Part shown: piece by piece, positions 56,189-64,000 of the stretch
How positions within the stretch are numbered: the first letter of the stretch is position 1
How the letters are laid out: the number at the start of each line of letters is the position of its first letter
Assembly: GCF_900109515.1 (NCBI RefSeq)
Contig: NZ_FOBD01000017.1
Coordinates: forward strand, 1-64,000
Source: Paenibacillus sp. OK003
GTDB taxonomy: Bacteria > Bacillota > Bacilli > Paenibacillales > Paenibacillaceae
Length of the DNA stretch: 64,000 nt
Reading direction: 5' to 3'
Made by a program: the position numbers and the translations under genes
The notes under the pieces: generated by a model
What the model saw: only the letters and a program-made list of their open reading frames with translations
Databases searched by the model: none
What the model was told of the DNA's origin: nothing

Positions 56189-57302
56189 TTAATCGGTATC
56201 TACTTTAATCTGGCTGCGCAAATAACCATCGATGAATCCATCGAGGTCGCCATCCATTACTGCCCCTGTGTTTCCAGTCTCTACGCTCGTACGGTGATCC
56301 TTTACCATACTATAGGGATGGAATACATAGGACCGAATCTGGCTACCCCACGCAATATCCGACTGTTCTCCTCGGATTTCGTCCAGCTGTTGTTTTTGTT
56401 CTTCAATTTTACGTTCATACAGTTTGGAACGAAGCATCGTCATCGCTCGCTCACGGTTCTTAATCTGTGACCGTTCATTCTGACACGTTACAACCACACC
56501 TGTTGGAAGGTGAGTAATCCTTACGGCTGAGTCAGTGGTATTGATATGCTGTCCACCCGCGCCGCTCGCACGGTACGTATCGATCTTGAGATCTTCTGTT
56601 CGAATATCCAATTCAATGGTGTCATCAATCTCAGGCACCACATCACAGGATACGAAGGAAGTATGCCTGCGTCCTGATGAGTCAAAAGGTGAGATCCGCA
56701 CCAATCGGTGGACACCTTTTTCGGCTTTCAGATACCCATAAGCATTATGCCCCTTGATGGATAGTGTGACACTCTTGATTCCTGCTTCATCTCCTGCCAG
56801 ATAATCCAACACCTCAACCTTGAAGCCACGTTTCTCGGCCCAGCGAGTATACATCCGCATCAGCATCTGTCCCCAGTCCTGTGACTCGGTACCACCAGCA
56901 CCCGGGTGAAGCTCCAGAATCGCATTCATCTTGTCATACGGCTGATTCAGGAGAAGCTGTAGCTCGAACGCTTCTACCTTGCTTACGATGGCTGTCACGC
57001 TGTTGCCGATCTCCACAGCCAGATCATCGTCGCCTTCTTCGTCAGCCAGTTCTGCCATCATGACCGCATCGTCATAATCCTGCTGCAGCTTGGTGTATTG
57101 ATCCACAGATCCCTTCACCGCGTTCAGCTCGGCGATTAAAGCTTGTGCCTTATCATTATCATCCCAGAAATCCGGGGCGGACATCTTCACTTCGAAGTTC
57201 TCGATCATCTCTTGCTTAAGATCTAAGTCAAAGAGACCCCCTAAGATTGGTTAGTTTTTTGCCTATTTCACGCAGGTCCTGCTTCACGCTTGGATCGATC
57301 AT
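56189..57302 (-). CDS. prfB: Peptide chain release factor 2, with programmed +1 frameshift
   Basis: RF2 of 370 residues read as join(57302-57231, 57229-56189 on the minus strand). The first 24 codons (ATG at 57302, AGAGGA site upstream) end at CTT followed by TGA (57228-57230). The string AGGGGG-TCT-CTT-TGA-C is the classic autoregulatory slip site: an internal Shine-Dalgarno 3 bases before CTT makes the ribosome slip into the frame GAC TTA GAT. The stop-recognition motif SPF (about 204-206) and the catalytic GGQ (about 249-251) sit where expected for RF2. It terminates translation at UGA and UAA. Confidence 0.97.
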
Positions 57303-57546
57303 GTGCAATTCCTCTTTTCATTAAGATAAGCTCCCCGCATCCAGGGCATTCCTCCAAATCAAGCTTCCGATGTTTCACCTTGGAGTCTCGGTTACCTTTA
57401 TATCGGCAATCCTCTTCTCCATGATCATGGTCACATAGTTATAACTATGCACCAATTACAGGTTATGCATCCTTCACTTGATCATTTGAAATACCCGGCT
57501 GCAAGGAGCCGTTCATGTCATTCTATTTAAGTTGATCCAGCATTCG
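57303..57546 (-). other. prfB upstream region, with a Cys-rich open frame of unknown status
   Basis: A 57-codon open frame (57268-57438, minus) reads CDHDHGEEDC then ECPGCGEL, a zinc-ribbon-like pattern, and ends inside prfB. It has no ATG; the only GTG (mid-frame) lacks a ribosome binding site. It may be a gene remnant or chance. No clear promoter is seen. Confidence 0.3.
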
Positions 57547-57695
57547 TTACACCTTACCACTCCAATTGCAGTAGCATCTTCCGATCGCTCTTATCCCCAG
57601 ATTTTCTCAATTCCCTCTCACAAGGGAAAAATCCGGTGATAAAGGCGAACGCGTAGCTTCTCCAGATTGCTTCCGCACTCTCCGTTATGGTGTAA
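57547..57695. repeat. Interspersed palindromic element, copy D
   Basis: A 149-bp copy between secA and prfB. Its ends TTACACC and GGTGTAA pair exactly, though they differ from the TTACACTA/TAGTGTAA of copy A. The core runs from TTATCCCCAG (57591) to ATCCGGTGATAA (57642). Confidence 0.85.
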
Positions 57696-57737
57696 AAAAT
57701 TTAGATCCAACTTATACACAGGGTAATATAAGAGAGT

Positions 57738-60242
57738 CTACTCTTGACCGTGGCAATGTTTAAACTTTTTGCCGCTGCCACATGGACACGCATCGTTACG
57801 TCCGATTTGGTCAGACACTTTTACCGGACGTTTCTCCGTAGGTTCGCCGCTTGTCGAGATCTGACTTTCGTCAACAACCGCTTGACGCTCCTGGTTGCTC
57901 TCGATTTGTGCTCTCATCACATAGGTTGCCACTTCTTCCTGAATCGAAGCAATCATCTGATGGAACATTTCGAAGCCTTCGAACTGGTACTCACGCAGCG
58001 GATCTGTACCGCCGTAGGCACGAAGGTGGATACCTTGACGCAATTGATCCATCGCATCAATATGATCCATCCATTTGCTATCTACTGCACGGAGCACAAC
58101 CACTTTCTCGAATTCACGAACCATCTCTTCACCGATTCGCTCTTCACGTGCATTGTACTTGTTCTGAACTTTCTCAAACAGGTAGTCAATAATCTCTTCT
58201 GCTTCTTTGCCCCACAGATCATCCTTCGTTACTGAGCCTTCATCCAGCAATTTGCTGTTCATGTAGTCTGCAACTTCCTGCAGTTCCCAGTTTTCCGGAA
58301 TATCGTCACTGCAATGAGCTTCCACAATACGTTCAATGGAAGGCTTGATCATATCCATAACGATCTGTTTGATATTCTCGGACTCAAGCACCTCACGGCG
58401 CTGTTTATATATAATTTCACGTTGTTGGTTCATGACATCATCATATTGGAGAACGACTTTACGTACGTCAAAGTTATTACCTTCAACCCGTTTTTGTGCC
58501 GACTCTACCGCACGGGTAATCATCCGGCTCTCAATCGGTTGGTCTTCTTCAAAACCAAGACGCTCCATCATGTTCAGTACATTGTCTGCACCGAAACGTC
58601 TCATCAGCTCGTCACCCAGTGACAGGTAGAACTGTGTAGAACCAGGGTCACCCTGACGTCCTGCACGTCCACGCAGCTGGTTATCAATCCGGCGAGATTC
58701 GTGACGCTCTGTACCAATGATATGAAGGCCGCCCACTTCAGCTACACCTTCGCCCAGGATAATATCCGTACCCCGTCCAGCCATGTTGGTTGCAATCGTT
58801 ACTGCACCGGCTTGTCCAGCTCCTGAGATGATCTCCGCTTCTTCCGCGTGATATTTGGCGTTCAATACCTGGTGACGGACACCACGGCGTTTCAACATAT
58901 CGGAAATACGCTCGGAGTTTTCAATGGAAACCGTACCAACCAGAACCGGCTGGTTCTTGCTGTGACGTGCCACGATTTCTTCCACAACCGCGTTGAACTT
59001 TCCATCGATGCTCTTGTACACCACATCAGCCATATCATCCCGTTTGTTTGGACGGTTGGTTGGAATCTGCAATACTTCGAGACCGTAGATTTTTTTGAAT
59101 TCTTCTTCCTCGGTCTTCGCTGTACCCGTCATTCCCGCGAGCTTGCGGTACATCCGGAAATAGTTCTGGAAGGTAATTGTAGCAAGTGTCATGCTCTCGT
59201 TCTGTACTTCAATGCCTTCCTTGGCTTCGATCGCTTGGTGCAATCCATCGCTATAACGACGTCCTGCCATCAGACGGCCTGTGAACTCATCGACGATCAG
59301 TACTTCTTCATCACTCACCACATAATCGACGTCACGACGCATGATTACGTTAGCTTTCAATCCCTGTACGATGTGATGGTTGAGCGTAACATTGGCATGA
59401 TCATACAAGTTTTCGATACCAAATGCTTTCTCCGCCTTCGCCACACCAGCTTCAGTCAGCGCTACGGATTTCACCTTGATGTCCACCGTAAAGTCTTCTT
59501 CTGGAACCAGACGTTTCACGAAACGGTCAGCTGCATAGTACAGGTCCGTGGATTTCTGAGCTTGTCCGGAAATGATTAGAGGTGTACGTGCCTCATCGAC
59601 CAGAATGGAGTCCACTTCATCAATGATACAGAAGAACAATGGACGTTGAACCATCTGCTCTTTGTACAGCACCATGTTGTCACGCAGATAGTCAAAGCCA
59701 AATTCATTATTCGTTCCGTACGTAATATCACATGCATAAGCATGTTGTTTCAAAGCATGGTCCATACCGCTCAGGTTAACCCCTACCGTCATGCCCATGA
59801 ATTCATAAATTTGTCCCATTTCCTGGCTATCCCGTTGAGCCAAATAATCATTGACCGTTACCACGTGTACACCTTTGGACATCAATGCATTCAGGTATAC
59901 CGGGAGTGTTCCTACCAGTGTCTTACCTTCACCCGTCTTCATCTCTGAAATCCGGCCTTCATGAAGGGCAATGCCTCCGAGCATCTGTACGTCATAGTGA
60001 CGTTTGCCCAGTACACGGCGAGATGCCTCACGTACGGTTGCAAATGCTTCAGGAAGAAGTTCATCTGTTGTTTCTCCCTTTTCAATGCGGGCACGGAATT
60101 CATCCGTTTTGGATTTCAGTTGTTCATCAGACAGAGCCTGAAATTGTGGTTCCAGTTTATTGATCACATCGACTGTCTTCATCAGACGTTTAACATCACG
60201 TTCGTTCATGTCGCCGAAGATCTTTTTGACAAGTCCTAGCAT
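57738..60242 (-). CDS. secA: Preprotein translocase ATPase SecA
   Basis: An 834-residue motor of Sec-dependent export. It has Walker A MKTGEGKTL (about 101-109), DEVDSILVDEARTPLIISG, the second nucleotide fold NMAGRGTDIILG, and a C-terminal zinc-binding SecB/ribosome-contact motif CPCGSGKKFKHC. The length is typical of Bacillales. AAAGGGG is 6 bases before the ATG at 60242. It follows hpf and precedes prfB, the usual order. Confidence 0.98.
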   Translation of the reverse strand: MLGLVKKIFGDMNERDVKRLMKTVDVINKLEPQFQALSDEQLKSKTDEFRARIEKGETTDELLPEAFATVREASRRVLGKRHYDVQMLGGIALHEGRISEMKTGEGKTLVGTLPVYLNALMSKGVHVVTVNDYLAQRDSQEMGQIYEFMGMTVGVNLSGMDHALKQHAYACDITYGTNNEFGFDYLRDNMVLYKEQMVQRPLFFCIIDEVDSILVDEARTPLIISGQAQKSTDLYYAADRFVKRLVPEEDFTVDIKVKSVALTEAGVAKAEKAFGIENLYDHANVTLNHHIVQGLKANVIMRRDVDYVVSDEEVLIVDEFTGRLMAGRRYSDGLHQAIEAKEGIEVQNESMTLATITFQNYFRMYRKLAGMTGTAKTEEEEFKKIYGLEVLQIPTNRPNKRDDMADVVYKSIDGKFNAVVEEIVARHSKNQPVLVGTVSIENSERISDMLKRRGVRHQVLNAKYHAEEAEIISGAGQAGAVTIATNMAGRGTDIILGEGVAEVGGLHIIGTERHESRRIDNQLRGRAGRQGDPGSTQFYLSLGDELMRRFGADNVLNMMERLGFEEDQPIESRMITRAVESAQKRVEGNNFDVRKVVLQYDDVMNQQREIIYKQRREVLESENIKQIVMDMIKPSIERIVEAHCSDDIPENWELQEVADYMNSKLLDEGSVTKDDLWGKEAEEIIDYLFEKVQNKYNAREERIGEEMVREFEKVVVLRAVDSKWMDHIDAMDQLRQGIHLRAYGGTDPLREYQFEGFEMFHQMIASIQEEVATYVMRAQIESNQERQAVVDESQISTSGEPTEKRPVKVSDQIGRNDACPCGSGKKFKHCHGQE

Positions 60243-60547
60243 GGTATACCCCTTTCGTGCAAAACAGAATAGACCCCCTGCTGCCGCCGCGCGACACCAT
60301 CGGATGGATATGTATCCACTTGCCCGGGGGTGACAAACGATATAAAAAATAATATAAATGAATCAACTCCAGGCTTGCCAAGGTTCCCTCATGAAGCTGA
60401 TTCGGTATTCAACCGGACCCGGTTATTAGAAATAAGCCGAATACCGACCCTTATGAATCATGTTCATGGTGCTGTGCCTGTCATTGATTATGATTAGCGA
60501 TCATTCGTTGACAATTCCTCATCAGGACAATGATTCTCTTTGTATAA
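60243..60547 (-). other. secA 5' leader with a cruciform hairpin
   Basis: The predicted leader is about 300 bases. TCGGTATTC (60402-60410) pairs with GAATACCGA (60439-60447) and encloses AACCGG/CCGGTT. A GC-rich stretch near 60280-60335 lies closer to the start codon. No T-run follows either, and no known riboswitch family is recognised. Confidence 0.45.
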
Positions 60548-60576
60548 ATTGTAACAGTTTGTAAGGGTCGCCGCAA
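60548..60576 (-). promoter_or_regulatory. Putative secA promoter
   Basis: On the minus strand TTGCGG (60571-60576) and TACAAT (60548-60553) are 17 bases apart, with an extended -10 (TGTTACAAT). It is the best promoter match between hpf and secA. Confidence 0.5.
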
Positions 60577-60900
60577 CACGCCACGGCACACTTCTTTGAA
60601 CTTCTGAAGCCTCTCCGATGGAGTTTAAGTGCAAAAAATCGTAGTCGTTAGCGGAAGCCTTGGATTCTATCGTTTCATTTTCCAGTTAGATAAGGCATGT
60701 TCACGAATTCCGGTGGTAAATTTGGATGAAAATCTCAATACAGAGAGAAAGAATACATCTTCAACGAATTCTCCGTGAGTATTGAAAATTTATCATTCAC
60801 TTTGCACAGATTGGTCTCATTCCTACTATCTATTAGACGCAGTAGCATGGGAAATAGTTTCACAATCTTGCCTCAGCGACTTTTTTCCAGCCCCACTACG
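60577..60900. other. Intergenic region, nothing recognised
   Basis: Between the secA promoter and the hpf terminator I see no gene, repeat copy or strong hairpin. Confidence 0.4.
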
Positions 60901-60903
60901 CAC

Positions 60904-60941
60904 AAAAGAGCCCCATCCCATAAAGGATGGAGGCTCTTGTT
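60904..60941 (-). terminator. Terminator of hpf
   Basis: AAGAGCC plus CCATCC pairs with GGATGG plus GGCTCTT around a short loop; TTTTGTG follows on the minus strand. Confidence 0.85.
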
Positions 60942-61059
60942 AGTTTAATCCAATACAGGAATGCAAAGTATCCCTGTCTTCATTCGTAATCGTTAAAGAA
61001 TCATTTTCGGTTGAATACGTTGGTTAGGTCATTAAACTGGGTTAGGTTTCAGTCAACCA

Positions 61060-61623
61060 TTAACCTTGTTCAATCAAACCGTATTTACCATCGTTCCGTT
61101 TGTACACAACGCTGACTTCTTCGTTCTCAATGTTGGAGAATACGAAGAAATTGTGGCCGATCATGTTCATTTGGAGGATAGCCTCTTCCACGTCCATGGG
61201 TTTCAACATAAACCGTTTCGTCCGTACCACTTCCAGGTCATCATCTTCGGTCTCCGCATCCAGTTCAGCGGTAGCCACTGTACCTGTCGGATCTTCGACG
61301 AAGAGCGTTTTCAGGCTGCCTTCCTGGCGGAACTTACGGTTGATTTTCGTTTTGTGTTTACGGATCTGACGTTCCAGCTTGTCCACCACGGAGTCAATGG
61401 AAGCGTACATATCGTCGCTCTCATCCTCGGCGCGGAGCACAATGCCTTTCAAAGGGATCGTCACCTCTACTGTATGCAAGCCTCTCGTCGTGCTCAGGGT
61501 AACAGCACCGTCAGAGTTAAGGGGTGCATCGAAATACTTCTCGAGTCTACTCAACTTTTTGTCGACATAATCCTTCAAAGCATCGGTAACCTCGATTTGT
61601 TGACCTCGAATACTTAAATTCAT
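61060..61623 (-). CDS. hpf: Ribosome hibernation promoting factor, long form
   Basis: A 187-residue protein. The N-terminal YfiA/RaiA domain (about 1-100: IRGQQIEVTDALKDYV, ISEKL-like VDKKLSRLEKYF) binds the 30S subunit. The C-terminal domain (about 125-187: VVRTKRFMLKPMDVEEAILQM, HNFFVFSN) dimerises ribosomes into 100S particles, as in long HPFs of Firmicutes. The start at 61623 has AAGGAGGAG; the upstream ATG does not. It has its own promoter and terminator. Confidence 0.96.
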   Translation of the reverse strand: MNLSIRGQQIEVTDALKDYVDKKLSRLEKYFDAPLNSDGAVTLSTTRGLHTVEVTIPLKGIVLRAEDESDDMYASIDSVVDKLERQIRKHKTKINRKFRQEGSLKTLFVEDPTGTVATAELDAETEDDDLEVVRTKRFMLKPMDVEEAILQMNMIGHNFFVFSNIENEEVSVVYKRNDGKYGLIEQG

Positions 61624-61653
61624 AGGGCACTCCTCCTTTTCCTTTGCCACTTC

Positions 61654-61683
61654 ATTATAACACGAATGTAAGCGCCATGTAAA
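61654..61683 (-). promoter_or_regulatory. Promoter of hpf
   Basis: On the minus strand TTTACA (61678-61683) and TATAAT (61654-61659) are 18 bases apart, with an extended -10 (TGTTATAAT). It sits about 30 bases before the start codon, so the leader is very short. Confidence 0.65.
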
Positions 61684-61689
61684 AACTCC

Positions 61690-61947
61690 CGGTGACCGAA
61701 TAGTGACATCTGTTTAAGCCACCTCAGCCAACATAGGCTTACCGCCATATTTCGCGATATTTCACCATTTTGAGGCATAATCATTCATTAACATGGATTG
61801 TCTTATTAGGCGCTTGATGATGTAATTAACCGTTTCCGAGCTCCTTCAATCTATTATGTAAAATGAATACAATCTATTTCTTGAATATATCAAATTCATG
61901 AGAATAATGTTGTTCGGCTGATTCTCAAGTTTCGAATCTATTAAAAC
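61690..61947. other. Intergenic region, nothing recognised
   Basis: This AT-rich stretch lies between the hpf promoter and the cold shock gene terminator. No gene or strong structure is seen. Confidence 0.4.
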
Positions 61948-61949
61948 AA

Positions 61950-61978
61950 AAAAAGACCCCGGAAAAACCGGAGTCTGA
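61950..61978 (-). terminator. Terminator of the cold shock gene
   Basis: AGACTCCGG pairs with CCGGGGTCT around a TTTTT loop; TTTTTTTG follows on the minus strand. Confidence 0.9.
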
Positions 61979-62040
61979 TGCTAGCGATAATTCAATTGGT
62001 AACCATCTAACCATATATGTAGGTCGGATTGTCCGGATGA

Positions 62041-62238
62041 TTATAATTTGATTACGTTAGCTGCTTGCGGTCCACGCGCGCCTTCGACGATATCGAATTC
62101 TACGGATTGACCTTCTTCCAAAGTTTTGAATCCTTCGGATTGAATTGCGGAGAAATGTACGAATACGTCGCCGCCGTCTTCAGTTTCAATGAAACCATAA
62201 CCTTTTTCTGCGTTGAACCATTTTACTTTACCTTGCAT
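62041..62238 (-). CDS. Cold shock protein (CspA/CspB family)
   Basis: A 65-residue single cold shock domain that binds single-stranded RNA or DNA as a chaperone. RNP1 is KGYGFI (about 13-18) and RNP2 is VFVHF (about 25-29); the protein starts MQGKVKWFNAEKG and ends GPQAANVIKL. GAAGGG precedes the ATG. The leader is about 60 bases, shorter than the long cold-responsive leaders of some csp genes. Which csp paralogue this is cannot be told. Confidence 0.97.
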   Translation of the reverse strand: MQGKVKWFNAEKGYGFIETEDGGDVFVHFSAIQSEGFKTLEEGQSVEFDIVEGARGPQAANVIKL

Positions 62239-62304
62239 GCACTAACATTCCCTTCGTCATCAAATGAAGTGAGGTTGTGTCAAAGACCCTTGCCCACAAC
62301 TCAG

Positions 62305-62334
62305 ATAATACCATCCAAAGTTATCCATTGTCAA
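62305..62334 (-). promoter_or_regulatory. Promoter of the cold shock gene
   Basis: On the minus strand a perfect TTGACA (62329-62334) and TATTAT (62305-62310) are 18 bases apart, about 65 bases before the start codon. Confidence 0.65.
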
Positions 62335-62564
62335 TTGGTAAAGTAAATGTTTTCTTGGAATTTTTTGTAGATTAATCGGGGATCCTGTTGAACGATGGGA
62401 TATTGCTAATATATCAGGTTATTAGACTAGTGATACGGCTATTTTTATGTATTAATTACAGATTAATTGGAATTCCTCTACTGTGCGGATAACAGCAAAA
62501 ATGATACAATTTACTAAGTTTCAAATTACATATTTTTACTAGAATAGCCAGAGGAGAATCAACG

Positions 62565-63707
62565 ATGATTTATTCAAAGTATTACAGAAAGTGGAGCTTA
62601 CTAGCAATACTAATTTTCGCCAGTATCACATTATGCACATTACTAATACTACCGACAACTTCCGCTGCAAAAGAAAAACAAATCTCTGCCGATCAACTCA
62701 AAAGTAAGAGTCGTCTCTCCTTCACCCTACGGGATGCAAATCAAACGTCTTACACCGTTTATATATTCGCGGATGACGAGCAGAAATATACCCTTACAGA
62801 GCCTAATGACTGGACAAACAATAAAACAGACGACAAAAGTTATTCTGGAACGTATCGTGCAGTGCTTCTAAAAAAAGGAGCCAAGTATGGGACCGTTCAA
62901 ACCACGAAGTTACCCATCGAAACCATTATTTTGCCTCAGACCTGGAATTATACAATCAAAGGGAAAGAAGCAGGGACACCTGACATGTTAATGCTTACAG
63001 ATTGGGGAACTTCCAACTTCAATGAGGTGCACACTTATATAATCCGTTCTGGTGTGTTACAACCAATAAAATTCACCGACAATAAAGGAAAAAAGATTTC
63101 CGGCGCATACTGGGCTTCCAGAAATAATGGTATCCGCAGTTTGTCAGGCTCCAGAGTACAATTCAAATATTATAACAATATGCAGTTCAAGTATGCAGTC
63201 GATACGTTCAAGCTAAATGTCAGCAAGCTGGAGCTGCGTCTCAGCGATACCCGCTATGTGGATCAATCCTCTTGGCCAAACTCCGGAATGGGGGACCGTG
63301 CCTACCTGGAGAGTCTTAAGGCCGCTGCATCAAAGGGCATGTTGCCAGGTCGCTCTGACATCAAGATTGGAATGACTCTCAAGTCCGTGCAGAGTAATCT
63401 AAATAAACCTAAGTCTCGTGGAAACGAGGAGTGGGGAGCCTTTTATTACTACTCTCAATTTGGCTTAGGCTTTGATTCATATATGCATGAGCTTAATGCC
63501 AAGTCACGCATTGCCATTCTGCAACTATACAACGAGAAACAAAATCTTGCTCCACAAAATGTGAGGCTGTGGCTAGGTAAACCTTCTAATGAATATTATA
63601 ACGAAGCAGCCGGTGGATATGAAATGACGTACAGACTGGGGAAACATACATTAGTGTTTAATTATGAGGAAGAAGACGATTTAATAGATTTTACAAATAT
63701 TTATTGA
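62565..63707 (+). CDS. Secreted protein of unknown function
   Basis: A 380-residue protein with a signal or anchor helix (about 10-31) ending near SAA|KE. The middle part is rich in beta-forming, polar residues. A segment near 270-300 (IKIGMTLKSVQSNLNKP, then YYYSQFGLGFD) resembles the repeat unit of DUF4309/YjgB-like proteins, where a short helix is followed by a Gly-x-Pro turn. A second half-unit follows (VRLWLGKPSNEYYN). AGAGGAG precedes the ATG. It is a single gene with its own terminator. No function is proposed. Confidence 0.8.
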   Translation: MIYSKYYRKWSLLAILIFASITLCTLLILPTTSAAKEKQISADQLKSKSRLSFTLRDANQTSYTVYIFADDEQKYTLTEPNDWTNNKTDDKSYSGTYRAVLLKKGAKYGTVQTTKLPIETIILPQTWNYTIKGKEAGTPDMLMLTDWGTSNFNEVHTYIIRSGVLQPIKFTDNKGKKISGAYWASRNNGIRSLSGSRVQFKYYNNMQFKYAVDTFKLNVSKLELRLSDTRYVDQSSWPNSGMGDRAYLESLKAAASKGMLPGRSDIKIGMTLKSVQSNLNKPKSRGNEEWGAFYYYSQFGLGFDSYMHELNAKSRIAILQLYNEKQNLAPQNVRLWLGKPSNEYYNEAAGGYEMTYRLGKHTLVFNYEEEDDLIDFTNIY

Positions 63708-63737
63708 TTATCATTCGCTAAAAGAAAATAGTTTTCT

Positions 63738-63785
63738 GAAAAAAGAGGAGCCTGTGGAATTATCCACAAGGCCCCTTTTATATAT
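63738..63785 (+). terminator. Terminator of the secreted protein gene
   Basis: AAAAGAGGAGCCTGTGGA pairs with TCCACAAGGCCCCTTTT around ATTA, then TATATATAT. Confidence 0.85.
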
Positions 63786-63852
63786 ATCGATCATATTAGA
63801 CCAACATGTAATATTTAACCCCAAAAAGTCTACCCTAGTATTGATTAATATG

Positions 63853-63999
63853 CTATTTCCTTCTATCCATCAAATAACTATCAGGTGCATATTTAGAATC
63901 ATAAGCATTTCTTTGTGATTTAGCTCGACTACGTTGGACTAGCCAATCTTTGGCTTCTTCTTTAAGGAATTGCATACGCTGGTTTATCTGAGCATCGTG
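63853..63999 (-). CDS. C-terminal end of an unknown protein (runs off the window)
   Basis: The last 48 codons of a minus-strand gene that enters from the right edge. The readable end is polar and helical: QRMQFLKEEAKDWLVQRSRA, then KYAPDSYLMDRRK and a TAG stop at 63853-63855. The frame is open across the edge, and codon use looks coding. The family is not recognised. Confidence 0.55.
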   Translation of the reverse strand, partial: HDAQINQRMQFLKEEAKDWLVQRSRAKSQRNAYDSKYAPDSYLMDRRK

Positions 64000-64000
64000 A

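Noticed and set aside
58848..59579. Plus-strand open frame opposite secA
   Set aside because: It is a shadow of secA with no start site and an atypical composition.
60243..60447. T-box or known riboswitch before secA
   Set aside because: A GGTGTCGCGCGG string faintly resembles a T-box sequence, but there is no specifier stem, no terminator with a T-run and no amino acid gene downstream.
62481..62495. Further fragment of the palindromic element (GCTGTTATCC on the minus strand)
   Set aside because: Only 10 bases match, without the flanking CGATC or an arm, so it is probably chance.

Overview
The window looks like chromosome of a Paenibacillus or close relative (Bacillales, mid-range GC). It opens on the minus-strand 5' end of a 16S rRNA gene with a Firmicutes-type leader. 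The protein set includes PcrB-PcrA-LigA, long-form HPF, SecA, RF2, YvjA, FtsEX, CtpB, a MinJ-like protein, YhbDEF-type bactofilins and stalk-domain secreted proteins. Ribosome binding sites are strong GGAGG types, with several GTG and TTG starts. There is no prophage, CRISPR array or complete insertion sequence. Most genes read on the minus strand.

Layout. 1-0.4 kb: rRNA promoter and 16S start. 0.8-2.2 kb (+): a cytochrome b / sulfite-oxidase-fold molybdoenzyme fusion. 2.3-7.8 kb (-): pcrB-pcrA-ligA. 8-9 kb: a GDPD-like lipoprotein-sized exported protein. 9.1-12.7 kb: rmlC-rmlB-rmlD and galU (nucleotide sugars; no rmlA). 12.7-19 kb: SNF2/SWIM helicase and a U32 peptidase. 19.3-22.5 kb: an HtrA-like protease followed by a triple-repeat secreted protein. 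23.3-28.9 kb: uvrB and uvrA, separated by 800 bp of GC-rich repeats, with a LexA-like box in front of uvrB. 29.1-30.7 kb (+): motA-motB. 31.1-37.2 kb: ftsE-ftsX-M23 hydrolase-ctpB-minJ-like, with a VanW protein diverging from a WalR-like box. 39-42.8 kb: MerR-like yhbD, two bactofilins and a DHA2 drug exporter. 44-53.2 kb: argC-J-B-D-F-G-H, a near-complete arginine pathway. 53.5-55 kb (+): cardiolipin synthase. 55.2-61.6 kb: hpf-secA-prfB-yvjA. 62-64 kb: a cold shock protein, a secreted protein of unknown function, and the C-terminal end of a gene that runs off the window.

How the genes work together. One block joins envelope growth and division: FtsEX drives a coiled-coil M23 hydrolase, with CtpB, a MinJ-like scaffold and VanW beside it, and bactofilins and MotAB nearby. 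A second block is DNA repair (PcrA, LigA, UvrB, UvrA). A third is arginine synthesis from glutamate. The arg, bactofilin and esterase genes lie between yvjA and ftsE, which are near neighbours in Bacillus subtilis.

The most unusual signal is not a gene. It is a family of about 150-bp palindromic elements (four full copies, one half copy). All lie in the same orientation, have terminal inverted repeats and have a central hairpin whose two arms change together between copies. Two sit inside the arg operon, one between pcrB and pcrA and one between secA and prfB. Other points of interest are a 69-bp tandem repeat with a 138-bp higher-order period, a classic prfB +1 frameshift site, and three promoter-linked operators (LexA-, WalR- and MerR-like). 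All assignments come from reading the sequence; no database search was run.
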